A stretch of 64,000 bases of DNA from Algoriphagus sp. AGSA1 (GTDB lineage: Bacteria; Bacteroidota; Bacteroidia; Cytophagales; Cyclobacteriaceae): contig NZ_JAJUWR010000022.1 in the NCBI RefSeq assembly GCF_021390545.1, positions 42,851 through 106,850 on the forward strand, in the 5' to 3' direction. This document shows, piece after piece, positions 49,186-58,628 of this stretch. The number at the start of each line of letters is the position of its first letter. Within the stretch, counting starts at the first letter, position 1. Below the pieces are notes generated by a model. The model did not search any database and was not told the DNA's origin. It worked only from the letters and a program-made list of their open reading frames with translations. The position numbers and the translations under genes are program-made.

Positions 49186-50838
49186 TTGCAGAAGAAAAAA
49201 CTCATCCTGCTAGGTGGCATTTCTCTGTTGCTTATTTTACCGTTGATTTATATTAGAATCACAGTTTATCCAGCACCTGATTTTCCAGTAATCACCACAC
49301 AGATCCTTCAACGGGAGGAAATTGGCAATTCTACTTTTCGATACAAAAACAACTGGCTCCGCAAAAACGAACACGGTAACTGGGAAAGTTACATTGAAGG
49401 CACACCCTATGAAAGAGGGATTGCTTTGGGGATATTGCATAAAGAGCTCATCCAAAGTCAGGAAACTGCCTTCATAGCGGAAATCGAGAAGCTCCTTCCT
49501 TCTAAAGTGCTGCGGACGGTGATGCAATTGGGAATTGGCTGGTTCAACAGAAATCTGGATCAGAACATACCTTTAGAATACCTACAGGAAATCTATATGG
49601 TCTCCCAAAGTTTCTCTGATGAATATTCTTATGTGGGGCCAAAATTCAACCGGATACTGAATTACCATGCCGCACACGATATTGGGCACATGGCGCAAAA
49701 CATGAATCTGGTGGCATGCACCGCAGTGGCCCAGTGGGACTTTGGGAAAGAAAATCCCAAAATGGTTCTGGGACGGAATTTTGACTTTTATTTTGGAGAT
49801 GAATTTGCCAAGGATAAAATCGTGCTGTTCGTCAATCCCAGCGAAGGCTACGATTTTGTATCTGTTACCTGGGGAGGCTTTAGCGGGGTGGTCTCCGGGA
49901 TGAACGAAAAAGGACTTTCCGTCACGCTGAACGCACTGCCATCAGAACTGCCTGTCAAAAGTGCTACTCCTGTATCTATCATAGCAAGAGAAGTAGTCCA
50001 GTATGCCTCCACCATAGAAGAAGCTCTGGACATCATTTCAAAGTACAAGGTATTCGTATCGGAGTCATTTACCATAGCCTCGGCCATAGATCAGAAAGCT
50101 GCTGTAATAGAAAAAACCCCGGAAAAGACAGCAATTTTTTATCCTGAGGGCAGGCAACTCATCGTCGCCAATCATTTCCAGAGTGAGGAATACAAAAATT
50201 CCCAGCTCAATCTGGATCATATCCGAGATTCGGAATCTATGTCGCGTTTCGATAGAATGGGACAATTGACCGCCGAGGACACCTCTATTTCTGTAGATAA
50301 CACCCTACGCTACATCAGGGATCAGAAAGGCATGGACGGACAAGATATAGGCATGGGAAACCCAATGGCCATCAACCAGCTGCTAGCGCATCATGCTGTG
50401 ATCTTCGAACCTTTAAAAAAAATCGCCTACATCTCCGCAGCACCTTTTCAGGAAAATGTCTTCCAAGCATACAACGTCTCTTCAATCAAAAACCTGGCAG
50501 ATCAAGATCTTTTCAATTCTCCAGAAATCGATTCATTGCGGCTAGACCCGGATCCTTTTTTTTCCAACGATGGGTTTCTGGATTTCGCTAAATATAAAAG
50601 ACTGAAGGAGGATTTTCTGGCAAGTTATAAAACATCCTCTCCAAGCGCGGGTTTTATAGAAAAATGGATTTCGACCAATCCCGGATATTACGAGCCCTAC
50701 TATATGCTAGGTAGATACTATTTTAAAAAGAAGGAGTTTGCCCAGGCAAAAAATTACTATGAGAAGGCCCTGAACAAAGCTATCCCCTATCGCAGCATCA
50801 AGACAGAGATCACCGAAAACATGGAAAAAATGAGATGA
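49186..50838 (+). CDS. C45-type linear amide C-N hydrolase / acyltransferase
   Basis: 550 residues. The start is a TTG at 49186, since no ATG lies near the signal-anchor helix (about 5-25, LILLGGISLLLILPLIYI). The domain (about 60-460) contains VACTAVAQWDFG, in which Cys178 is the likely N-terminal nucleophile exposed by autocleavage. It also has LGRNFDFYFGDEF and SVTWGGFSGVVSGMNEKGLSVTLNA. This is the Ntn-hydrolase C45/choloylglycine type. The C-terminal 60 residues resemble a TPR hairpin (YFKKKEFAQAKNYYEKAL). Within the cluster it may join or cut an amide or ester to the pigment. Its gene overlaps acpS by 4 bases. Confidence 0.87.
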   Translation: MQKKKLILLGGISLLLILPLIYIRITVYPAPDFPVITTQILQREEIGNSTFRYKNNWLRKNEHGNWESYIEGTPYERGIALGILHKELIQSQETAFIAEIEKLLPSKVLRTVMQLGIGWFNRNLDQNIPLEYLQEIYMVSQSFSDEYSYVGPKFNRILNYHAAHDIGHMAQNMNLVACTAVAQWDFGKENPKMVLGRNFDFYFGDEFAKDKIVLFVNPSEGYDFVSVTWGGFSGVVSGMNEKGLSVTLNALPSELPVKSATPVSIIAREVVQYASTIEEALDIISKYKVFVSESFTIASAIDQKAAVIEKTPEKTAIFYPEGRQLIVANHFQSEEYKNSQLNLDHIRDSESMSRFDRMGQLTAEDTSISVDNTLRYIRDQKGMDGQDIGMGNPMAINQLLAHHAVIFEPLKKIAYISAAPFQENVFQAYNVSSIKNLADQDLFNSPEIDSLRLDPDPFFSNDGFLDFAKYKRLKEDFLASYKTSSPSAGFIEKWISTNPGYYEPYYMLGRYYFKKKEFAQAKNYYEKALNKAIPYRSIKTEITENMEKMR

Positions 50839-51200
50839 GGGGAATAGGAATAGATATAGTCGAAGTGGATAGAATAGCCCAAAAATGCCAGAAAACGGCA
50901 TTTGTAAAGTTGGTTTTCACTGCAGAGGAAGAAGCCTATTGCTCCGCCCAGGGCAATCCGCTTCCTAGCTTTGCCGCACGCTTTGCGGCCAAAGAAGCCT
51001 ATATGAAAGCTATTGGAAAAGGCTGGGCAAATGATGCCCAATTCCATGAAATAGAAGTTGTTAAACTTGGATCAGGTCAACCAAAGATAAGATTGCTCGG
51101 AAAAAGCATGGAATATTTTGAACAAGAAGGCTATTCTGAGATACTTTTGACACTCAGCCACACTAGGCAAACTGCCGTGGCTGTCGTAATTGTAGTTTAA
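50835..51200 (+). CDS. acpS: Holo-ACP synthase (4'-phosphopantetheinyl transferase)
   Basis: 121 residues, the normal AcpS length. GIGIDIVEVDRI (3-14) holds the Mg-binding Asp, and FAARFAAKEAYMKAIGKGW holds the catalytic Glu-Lys block. LLTLSHTRQTAVAVVI is the C-terminal strand. It activates the two ACPs of the cluster. It overlaps the hydrolase gene by 4 bases and is followed after 4 bases by the ligase gene. Confidence 0.93.
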   Translation: MRGIGIDIVEVDRIAQKCQKTAFVKLVFTAEEEAYCSAQGNPLPSFAARFAAKEAYMKAIGKGWANDAQFHEIEVVKLGSGQPKIRLLGKSMEYFEQEGYSEILLTLSHTRQTAVAVVIVV

Positions 51201-51204
51201 TCCT

Positions 51205-52491
51205 ATGAATTTCAGCCTCACTAATGTTCCGGATTTTTTGCCATTGGCAGAGATAGAAAACCTACAGGTTGCCCTATTGAAAAAGCAATTGCGCTACATT
51301 CAGGCTAATTCGCGGTTTTATAAAGGGAAATTTTCTATAGGAGAAATCGAAGGTATTTCCACGGTTTCGGATCTTTCAAGTTTCATCAGGACAAGTAAAA
51401 AAGACCTAGCAGAATTTAATCCCGATTTTCTGAGTATTTCCCAAAGAGAAGTGGTAGAATATGTCACTACTTCGGGCACAACCGGAAAACCTGTGACAAT
51501 CGCACTGAGTAAAGCAAATCTGAAAAGACTTGCCTACAACGAAGCCAGATCGCTGTCAATTGCCGGCTTTACTGCTGATGACATCGTCCAGATCACCACT
51601 ACGCTGGACAAAGGCTTCATGGCGGGGATGGCATATTACATGGGATTGACAGAACTAGGTGCGGCGGTATTACGCGCTGGACAGGGCAGTCCGGAATTTC
51701 ACTGTGAGATGATCAAGCAAATCCAGCCAACTGCCCTGGTTGCCGTCCCTTCCTTTCTCCAAAAATTAGGTTTGTCTGCCAGTTCCTTTACCCATCAGAT
51801 CAAAAAAGCCCTATGCATAGGAGAGCCTTTGAGAAACAAGGACTTCAGTGACAATCAATTGTCTATAAACATCGCCAAGTGCTGGGACCTGGATCTCAGA
51901 TCCACGTATGCGTCCACGGAAATGGCCACTGCATTTACAGAATGCAGTGAAAAAAAAGGAGGTCACCTGCTTCCAGAGCTGATTATCTTGGAGATTCTCG
52001 ACGAGCATGGCAATGAAGTAGCAGATGGAGAACTTGGTGAAGTGACAGTAACCCCTTTGGGTGTAGAAGCGATGCCTTTGCTTAGATTCAGAACGGGAGA
52101 CTTAGCCAGAAAATACAGTTCCCCATGCGCCTGTGGGAGAAATACGCCAAGACTCGGCCCTATAGAAGGAAGATTGGCCCAGATGATCAAGCTGAAAGGG
52201 ACTGCTATTTTTCCTGGACAGATCGAAGACGTATTGCACAGTTTCCCAACTGCCAACCCATACCTCATTCGCCTGGAAAGTGATGACAATGGCATGGATG
52301 CTGTCACTATTGAGCTACCTGAGACCTGCACGCATCAGGATATGGACACTTTACTTGTAAACCTACAGGCAAGGCTCCGCGTAAAGCCCACCTTGAAAAG
52401 ATCATCTATCTCCGAAATCCAGAGGATTCTTTTCCGTGGGGAAAGCAGAAAGCCAAAAAAGATAATAGATACTAGAAATGCGGAGAATTAA
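51205..52491 (+). CDS. AMP-forming aryl-CoA ligase (phenylacetate-CoA ligase type)
   Basis: 428 residues. VTTSGTTGKPVTIAL contains the ATP-binding P-loop (89-96). YASTEMATAF, FRTGDLARKY and CACGRNTPRLG are the later motifs of the PaaK-type branch of adenylating enzymes. It probably activates 4-coumarate made by the ammonia-lyase for transfer to an ACP. It overlaps the next gene by 14 bases. Confidence 0.9.
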   Translation: MNFSLTNVPDFLPLAEIENLQVALLKKQLRYIQANSRFYKGKFSIGEIEGISTVSDLSSFIRTSKKDLAEFNPDFLSISQREVVEYVTTSGTTGKPVTIALSKANLKRLAYNEARSLSIAGFTADDIVQITTTLDKGFMAGMAYYMGLTELGAAVLRAGQGSPEFHCEMIKQIQPTALVAVPSFLQKLGLSASSFTHQIKKALCIGEPLRNKDFSDNQLSINIAKCWDLDLRSTYASTEMATAFTECSEKKGGHLLPELIILEILDEHGNEVADGELGEVTVTPLGVEAMPLLRFRTGDLARKYSSPCACGRNTPRLGPIEGRLAQMIKLKGTAIFPGQIEDVLHSFPTANPYLIRLESDDNGMDAVTIELPETCTHQDMDTLLVNLQARLRVKPTLKRSSISEIQRILFRGESRKPKKIIDTRNAEN

Positions 52492-54001
52492 GGAGGAATA
52501 CGACATTGTCATCATAGGGGCTGGATTGGGAGGGCTGCTATGTGGCTACGTGCTGGCGGAGGAAGGGAAATCCGTATGCATTCTCGAAAAAAACGCCCAG
52601 ATCGGAGGAAACCTCCAGACTTTCAAACGAGACCAAGTCAAATTCGACTCAGGCGTACACTACATCGGTGGACTGGATAAAGGGCAAGCTTTGTACCCTT
52701 TTTTCAAATACTTCAATCTGCTGGACAACGTGGATAAGGAGCTCCTTGACAAAGATGCTTACGATGTGATCTCCTTCGGGTCTGAGGACATTCTCTACCC
52801 CCATGGTCAGGGCTATGAGAACTTTGTCCAGCAATTGATCAAGTATTTCCCAGAAGAAGAAGCGGGGCTGAGAAAGTATTGCGAAGAGATCCGACGCATT
52901 TGCAAAGAATTTGAATGGTACAATCTGTACAAAGATTATGAAGAAACGGATGAAATGAGCACGTTCAGCCTGAGTGCCAAAGAAGTCATAGCCTCCTGTA
53001 CGGATAATGAAAAGCTAAGAAAAGTCCTCGCAGGATCAAATTTGCTCTATGCGGGAGAGGGAGATTCTTCCCCTTTTTATATCCATGCCCTTATCCTGGA
53101 TTCATATATTGGTAGTGCCTATAAGCTGAAACACAGTGATCAGATTTCCAAACAGCTGAGAAAAGACCTCAAAAAAATGGGAGGTCAAATTTTCATTAAT
53201 TCTGAAGTAGTGAAAATAGAAAACACCACTAAGCAGGTTCAGCATGTAGTCTTGGCAGATGGACAGCAGATCAGAGGTAAGCTGTTTATCTCCAACCTAC
53301 ATCCGACTCTCACGTTCAGGCTTCTCAATACTGAAGGTCTCAGGAAAGTTAATGTGAACCGAATGCTCCAGTTGGGCAATACAGCCTCATCATTCATTCT
53401 TTATATCAAATTAAAACCGGAAACCTTCAGGTTTACAAATTCCAACCGCTATCACTTCATAGATGAGGACGTCTGGAGCTCGCATCACTATGATTCAGAC
53501 AATTGGCTAAAAGCGCTGGCGATTTTCAATTCCAGGCCTGATAGTAATACTCAGTATGCGCATACGCTTACGGCCATGGCTTACATGAACTATGAAGATG
53601 TGAAAAAATGGGAAAACAGCTTCAATACCACACTGCGTGAAAGCGAGCGTTCTAAAGAATATCTGAGGTTTAAGCAGAAAAAAGCGGAAGAGCTGATCCG
53701 TGCCTTGTCCCGGGTTTATCCAGGTTTTTCTTCTTGCATTGAGAGCTACTATACCGCCACCCCACTTACGCAGCGGGATTATATAGGTTCAATCGAGGGT
53801 GGACTATACGGGATCAAAAAAGATTACAGAGCTCCGGTGAAATCCTTTATCAGTGCAAACACCAAATTGGACAACCTGTTTCTTACCGGGCAAAACGTAG
53901 TGCTGCATGGGGTGCTAGGAGTTACGATCAGTGCCATGGTCACGTGCCAGTTTATTTTGGGGAAAAAATACATGTTGGACAAACTAAAGGCATATGTCTG
54001 A
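52478..54001 (+). CDS. Phytoene desaturase/CrtISO-like FAD oxidoreductase
   Basis: 507 residues. VIIGAGLGGLLCGYVLAEEGKSVCILEK (here in part: VIIGAGLGGLLCG, 11-23) is the dinucleotide-binding fold, followed by GGNLQTFKRDQVKFDSGVHY, in part GGNLQTF and FDSGVHYIGG. The C-terminal LDNLFLTGQNVVLHGVLGV is typical of CrtI/CrtISO proteins. It may desaturate or isomerise the growing polyene, or act on the terminal group. It is the last gene of the plus arm. Confidence 0.92.
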   Translation: MRRIKEEYDIVIIGAGLGGLLCGYVLAEEGKSVCILEKNAQIGGNLQTFKRDQVKFDSGVHYIGGLDKGQALYPFFKYFNLLDNVDKELLDKDAYDVISFGSEDILYPHGQGYENFVQQLIKYFPEEEAGLRKYCEEIRRICKEFEWYNLYKDYEETDEMSTFSLSAKEVIASCTDNEKLRKVLAGSNLLYAGEGDSSPFYIHALILDSYIGSAYKLKHSDQISKQLRKDLKKMGGQIFINSEVVKIENTTKQVQHVVLADGQQIRGKLFISNLHPTLTFRLLNTEGLRKVNVNRMLQLGNTASSFILYIKLKPETFRFTNSNRYHFIDEDVWSSHHYDSDNWLKALAIFNSRPDSNTQYAHTLTAMAYMNYEDVKKWENSFNTTLRESERSKEYLRFKQKKAEELIRALSRVYPGFSSCIESYYTATPLTQRDYIGSIEGGLYGIKKDYRAPVKSFISANTKLDNLFLTGQNVVLHGVLGVTISAMVTCQFILGKKYMLDKLKAYV

Positions 54002-54358
54002 ACTGGTTAATTTCATTACGTGGTTGAAATAGCTTAAGAAATGAATTGTCAGAACCATTTGAAAGGCCACAATCTGCATTAATTCGGATTATTGCGCAAT
54101 TCCGCTAAAATACAGTCGTTCTTTATCCTCATACCATTCTCCTAAATCAAATCCATGTCCAAAGGAAAACCTTGCTGAACAAACCCACATCAAATCAAGT
54201 TACTGACTAGCAACACCATACTGTTAAACACCTCTCAGAGCTCCCAATGAATACATGAGCAAAGCCCCTGCTACCCCAGCTAAAAAAAGCGGGGAGATCA
54301 GGCGGAAAAGAATTCATTTTGCTTAATATTGAGATTAAATTATACTTCAATACACACC
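54002..54358. other. Intergenic region (357 bases) before parA
   Basis: It separates the pigment cluster from the chromosome-partition genes. No gene, strong hairpin or parS-type palindrome (GTTNCACGTGNAAC) is visible. An AT-rich segment precedes the parA start, but no clear promoter boxes are found. Confidence 0.5.
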
Positions 54359-55141
54359 ATGGGAAAAATCATTGCCATTGCCAATCAAAAAGGCGGTGTA
54401 GGCAAAACTACCACAGCGATGAACTTGGCGGCTAGTTTGGCTGTCCTTGAATTTAAGACCCTGGTGATTGACGCTGATCCACAGGCAAACACTACTTCTG
54501 GACTAGGTCATGATCCCAAATCCATCAATACTAGTATTTACGAATGCATGGTGGATGGAAATGACGTAAGTGAAATTATCCTAAAAACAGAAATCGAAAA
54601 TCTCGATTTGGTGCCTTCGCACATCGATCTGGTGGGAGCTGAAGTGGAAATGATCAATCTGGACAATCGCGAGGAGAAGATGAAAGAGGTCATCCACGAG
54701 CTCAAGGAAAAATATGACTACGTCATTATTGATTGCTCCCCTTCCTTAGGTTTAATTACAATCAATGCACTTACTGCTGCCAATTCTGTGATCATACCGG
54801 TACAATGCGAGTATTTTGCGTTGGAGGGCTTGGGAAAACTACTAAATACAATAAAAATAATCCAGACTAGATTAAATCCTGACCTGGAAATCGAAGGCAT
54901 CTTACTCACCATGTATGATGTGAGGTTGAGGCTTTCAAATCAAGTGGTGGAAGAAGTGAAGCTGCATTTTAAGAACATGGTTTTCGAGACGATCATTCCA
55001 AGGAATGTAAGACTAAGTGAAGCACCTAGTTTTGGCTTGCCGGCCATATCCTTCGATGCAGATGGAAAAGGGGCGGTAGCCTACCTTAACCTTGCCGGAG
55101 AAATAGCACAGAAGAACAACCTGCAAAAAGTGAGCAACTAA
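54359..55141 (+). CDS. parA: ParA-family chromosome partition ATPase
   Basis: 260 residues from the ATG at 54359; a longer frame to 54329 adds ten residues before MGKIIAIANQKGG and is rejected. ANQKGGVGKTTTAMNL is the deviant Walker A with both Lys; DADPQANTTSG and VIIDCSPSLGLI follow. It is directly followed by parB after 2 bases. Confidence 0.95.
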   Translation: MGKIIAIANQKGGVGKTTTAMNLAASLAVLEFKTLVIDADPQANTTSGLGHDPKSINTSIYECMVDGNDVSEIILKTEIENLDLVPSHIDLVGAEVEMINLDNREEKMKEVIHELKEKYDYVIIDCSPSLGLITINALTAANSVIIPVQCEYFALEGLGKLLNTIKIIQTRLNPDLEIEGILLTMYDVRLRLSNQVVEEVKLHFKNMVFETIIPRNVRLSEAPSFGLPAISFDADGKGAVAYLNLAGEIAQKNNLQKVSN

Positions 55142-55143
55142 TT

Positions 55144-56055
55144 ATGTCAGATCAAAAGCCGAACCGAAAAAAAAGTGCGCTTGGTAGAGGTCTTGGAGCC
55201 CTGCTCGAAGACAGTCCCTCCAAGCACAAATCTGAGGACATTTTGCCTGAGGTAGTTAAAACCGGGATTTTTGAAATCCCACTTGAGCAGATACAGGTCA
55301 ATCCATTCCAGCCTCGGGTTCATTTTGACAAGGACGCACTAGCGGAACTGGCAGAGTCTATCAAAGTGCAGGGCATCATCCAGCCCATCACTGTCAGGAA
55401 ACTTGACACGGAAGAATATCAGTTGATCTCAGGAGAAAGGAGGTTTCAGGCTTCAAAAATTGCGGGTCTCACCCAAATCCCTGCATACGTGCGTACAGCC
55501 AATGACCAGCAGATGTTGGAAATGGCACTGATAGAAAACATACAGCGGGAAAACCTCAATGCATTGGAAATTGCCCATTCCTATCAGCGTTTGCTTGCCG
55601 AGTGTGATTTAAAACAGGAAGAGTTGGGAGATCGGGTAGGTAAAAACCGGACTACTGTCAATAATTATCTACGCCTGCTCAAACTCCCACCTACGATCCA
55701 AGCGGCCATCCGTGACCAGCAATTGTCTATGGGCCATGCCCGTGCGCTTATCAATATAGAGGATGTGGATAAGCAACTCGCTATCTTCAAGAAAACCGTG
55801 GAAGAGGGATTAAGTGTTCGAAATGTGGAAGCACTGGTAAAAGCCCTAAGCGAAGGCAAGCCTGAGAAGCCCACAGCGCAGGAGCTGGATCCTGTCAGGA
55901 AATACGAGATCAATAAACTACAGCAGCGATTGGCTTCTCATTTTGGGACCAAGGTAGCCCTGAAGGCCAATGCCAAAAATAAAGGAGAAATAAAAATCCC
56001 CTTCAATTCAGCATCAGATCTTAACCGCATCCTGGAAATCCTGGAAATCATCTAA
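55144..56055 (+). CDS. parB: ParB-family DNA-binding partition protein
   Basis: 303 residues. RKKSALGRGLGALLEDS is the typical N-terminus that engages ParA. FQPRVHFDKDALAELAESIKVQGIIQPITVR and SGERRFQASKIAGL form the CTPase/ParB core, and LGDRVGKNRTTVNNYLRLL is the helix-turn-helix. No parS site was seen in the window. A DUF5683 gene follows after 2 bases. Confidence 0.96.
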   Translation: MSDQKPNRKKSALGRGLGALLEDSPSKHKSEDILPEVVKTGIFEIPLEQIQVNPFQPRVHFDKDALAELAESIKVQGIIQPITVRKLDTEEYQLISGERRFQASKIAGLTQIPAYVRTANDQQMLEMALIENIQRENLNALEIAHSYQRLLAECDLKQEELGDRVGKNRTTVNNYLRLLKLPPTIQAAIRDQQLSMGHARALINIEDVDKQLAIFKKTVEEGLSVRNVEALVKALSEGKPEKPTAQELDPVRKYEINKLQQRLASHFGTKVALKANAKNKGEIKIPFNSASDLNRILEILEII

Positions 56056-56057
56056 CT

Positions 56058-56654
56058 GTGGATCCTGGAGTGCCTTATAGCATATCGAATTCCAAAGTCC
56101 CATATATCCTATTGGGGCTTTTGCTTTTCTGTTTCAATTTGACAGGTAATAAAGCTATGGCGCAGGATGCAGACACGTTGACCACAGACACTTCAAAATC
56201 TGAGTATCCTTTATTGCCAAAAAACCCAAAAAAAGCCACTATCCTTTCTGCTGTTCTACCAGGGGCAGGACAAGTATATAACGGCAAGGCATGGAAAGTA
56301 CCGCTGATATACGGGGGGCTGATTACCGACATTTATTTCATCAATTTCAACAATCGCCGTTACCAGATATTTAGAGAGGCACTTGCAGACTTTGACGATG
56401 GAAACACTACGGATTTCCCCAGCCTAAACAGAGATGGGTTAGTCCGCAATGTTAATTACTGGAGGAGTAACCGTGATCTTTGCTACCTGGTGCTAGTAGG
56501 GATATATGCCTTAAACATAATAGATGCCAACGTAGATGCCCACCTATCGGGATTTGATGTTTCTGACGACATTGCATTAAAATTTGAACCTCATTATGAA
56601 AGATTTTCATCGAACAATACTTCTGTGGGACTTTCAGTAAAACTTTACTTTTAA
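56058..56654 (+). CDS. DUF5683-type envelope protein
   Basis: 198 residues from the GTG at 56058, two bases after parB. A second GTG four codons on is also possible. A signal peptide or helix ends near NKAMAQ. KKATILSAVLPGAGQVYNGKAWKVPLIYGGL, here as ATILSAVLPGAGQVYNG, is the DUF5683 signature. Function unknown; the gene order parA-parB-DUF5683-dapB-lepB is usual in Bacteroidota. Confidence 0.85.
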   Translation: MDPGVPYSISNSKVPYILLGLLLFCFNLTGNKAMAQDADTLTTDTSKSEYPLLPKNPKKATILSAVLPGAGQVYNGKAWKVPLIYGGLITDIYFINFNNRRYQIFREALADFDDGNTTDFPSLNRDGLVRNVNYWRSNRDLCYLVLVGIYALNIIDANVDAHLSGFDVSDDIALKFEPHYERFSSNNTSVGLSVKLYF

Positions 56655-56656
56655 AC

Positions 56657-57379
56657 ATGAACATATTACTTCTTGGCTACGGAAAAATGGGGCAGCTGAT
56701 CGGACAGCTGTCAGAATCCCGAGGCCACCATCTAATCGGGAAAATCAATATTGACAACCGCCATGAACTGGATCAGCTAGACACTTCTACCATAGATGTC
56801 GCCATAGAATTCAGCCAGCCTGAAGCCGCAGTGGATAATATAAAGTGGGCGATTGAACACGGCATCCCCGTCGTCTCAGGAACTACCGGATGGCTAACCC
56901 AAAAACCTGAGATCGAAGAACTGGCGCGCAGCAAAAACGGAGCGTTTTTCTATGCCTCCAACTACAGCATAGGAGTCAATATCTTCTTTAAAGTCAATGA
57001 GTTTTTGGCCAAACTGATGAACGAAACCAGTGGGTACAAGAGCTCAGTAGAAGAAATCCACCATACCGCCAAATTGGATGCGCCTTCCGGCACGGCAATC
57101 ACTTTGGCCGAAGGCATCATCAAAAACATAAGTAATCTAAACTCCTGGGAGCTGTCCGAAGGGGCGAGCGGAAATGAACACTCACTGCCGATCACTGCCA
57201 AACGGATAGACCCAGCTCCCGGCACACATATCATCCGCTACTCATCTGAAATCGATGATATTGAGATCATCCATACAGCACACAGCCGGCAGGGCTTTGC
57301 TCTTGGCGCAATTTTGGTGGCTGAATGGATTAAAGAAAGGAAAGGCGTACTTTCCATGGATGATTTTCTATCTTTCTGA
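56657..57379 (+). CDS. dapB: 4-hydroxy-tetrahydrodipicolinate reductase
   Basis: 240 residues. LLGYGKMGQLIGQL binds NAD(P)H. VSGTTGW and EIHHTAKLDAPSGTA hold the conserved His, Lys and PSGT substrate site, followed by the dimer region. It makes tetrahydrodipicolinate for lysine and meso-diaminopimelate (peptidoglycan). It follows the DUF5683 gene after 2 bases. Confidence 0.95.
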   Translation: MNILLLGYGKMGQLIGQLSESRGHHLIGKINIDNRHELDQLDTSTIDVAIEFSQPEAAVDNIKWAIEHGIPVVSGTTGWLTQKPEIEELARSKNGAFFYASNYSIGVNIFFKVNEFLAKLMNETSGYKSSVEEIHHTAKLDAPSGTAITLAEGIIKNISNLNSWELSEGASGNEHSLPITAKRIDPAPGTHIIRYSSEIDDIEIIHTAHSRQGFALGAILVAEWIKERKGVLSMDDFLSF

Positions 57380-57394
57380 ACTTAAAAACCAATC

Positions 57395-58465
57395 ATGAGT
57401 AAGTCAACTAAAAAGAAATCAGTCGCACGGGAATGGGGTGATGCATTGATTTTTGCAGTAGTAGCAGCCAGTTTGATCCGATGGCTACTCTTAGAACCTT
57501 TCACTATCCCTACCGCCTCCATGGAAAAATCACTTTTAGTGGGAGATTTCCTTTTTGTAAGTAAGATGCACTATGGAACCAGGTTTCCTATGACACCGCT
57601 TCAGGTTCCCCTTACCCATCAGAAAGTCTGGGGGACGGAGATCCCTTCCTATTCTGATGCTATCCAGATTCCCTACTTCAGGTTTCCGGGGTTCTCAGAT
57701 GTAGAGCGCAATGATGTGGTGGTTTTCAATTACCCTGTGGAATTCCAGTACCCTACTGACCTTAAAACCAATTACATCAAACGTGCGGTAGGTGTTCCTG
57801 GTGATGTGATCAAAATCAACGAGGGAAACCTCATTGTTAATGACCAGCCTGCAATGCAGCCGGAGGAGATGCAATATTCTTACGATGTCAAAACCAACAG
57901 GCCTTTAAATGTTGATTTCTTAAAAGAATATGGAATAAACCAAGACAGTTTCTATGTATTTACCGATGGTAGCTACATGGTCTCTGCCACTGACCAGATC
58001 ATAGAACGTCTGAAAAGCTCTCCAGTGGTCACATCCGTGACCAAACGGATAGAAAAAAACGGAGGTAAATCGGAAATTTTCCCCGATGGGATGACACTGG
58101 GATGGACCCGGGACAACTACGGCCCGCTGAAGGTTCCCGGAGAAGGATGGACCATAGAGATGACCAATGAGAATGTCATGAAATATAGTTTCACCATAGA
58201 AAAATACGAAGGGCTGGATGATGTGCAGGTGAAAGAAGGGCAGCTTTTCATCGATGGACAGAAAGTGGACAGCTATACATTCAAACAGAATTATTATTTC
58301 ATGATGGGTGATAACCGTCATGACTCATTGGATTCCCGCTATTGGGGCTTTGTCCCGGAGGATCATATAGTAGGCAAAGCCTGGTTCCTATGGCTTTCAC
58401 TGGACAAATACGAGTCCATGTTCAGCAAGATCCGCTGGAGCAGAATATTCAGGGGAATCAATTGA
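57395..58465 (+). CDS. lepB: Signal peptidase I
   Basis: 356 residues. One N-terminal helix (about 17-34) is followed by IPTASMEKSLLVGDFLFVSK with the nucleophile Ser42, and YIKRAVGVPGD with Lys129 as general base. GDNRHDSLDSRYWG is the later family motif. An insert of about 120 residues (about 150-270) between the second and third boxes is larger than in E. coli and fits the Bacteroidota form. It cleaves the signal peptides of the many exported proteins in this genome. Confidence 0.95.
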   Translation: MSKSTKKKSVAREWGDALIFAVVAASLIRWLLLEPFTIPTASMEKSLLVGDFLFVSKMHYGTRFPMTPLQVPLTHQKVWGTEIPSYSDAIQIPYFRFPGFSDVERNDVVVFNYPVEFQYPTDLKTNYIKRAVGVPGDVIKINEGNLIVNDQPAMQPEEMQYSYDVKTNRPLNVDFLKEYGINQDSFYVFTDGSYMVSATDQIIERLKSSPVVTSVTKRIEKNGGKSEIFPDGMTLGWTRDNYGPLKVPGEGWTIEMTNENVMKYSFTIEKYEGLDDVQVKEGQLFIDGQKVDSYTFKQNYYFMMGDNRHDSLDSRYWGFVPEDHIVGKAWFLWLSLDKYESMFSKIRWSRIFRGIN

Positions 58466-58475
58466 TCCCTTACTT

Positions 58476-58598
58476 AAGAGGCTGTCTCACAATTCATAAT
58501 GTCACATTGAGCGAAGTCGAAATGGGCTTAATTAGCACATAAAAGGCTTCGACTTCGCCCAGCCTGGCAAGAAAACATAATTATGTGACCGCCTCTTT
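58476..58598. repeat. Nested inverted-repeat element between lepB and ung
   Basis: The inner arms GCGAAGTCGAA (58511-58521) and TTCGACTTCGC (58548-58558) pair perfectly. The outer arms, AAGAGGCTGTCTCAC and the complement of GTGACCGCCTCTT, pair imperfectly. The right end has TTTTTTTT after the stem, so it can also act as the terminator for lepB, and for ung on the other strand. It looks like a dispersed palindromic element. Confidence 0.65.
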
Positions 58599-58628
58599 TT
58601 TTCGCAAATCGACTTACTAGTTTTCACT

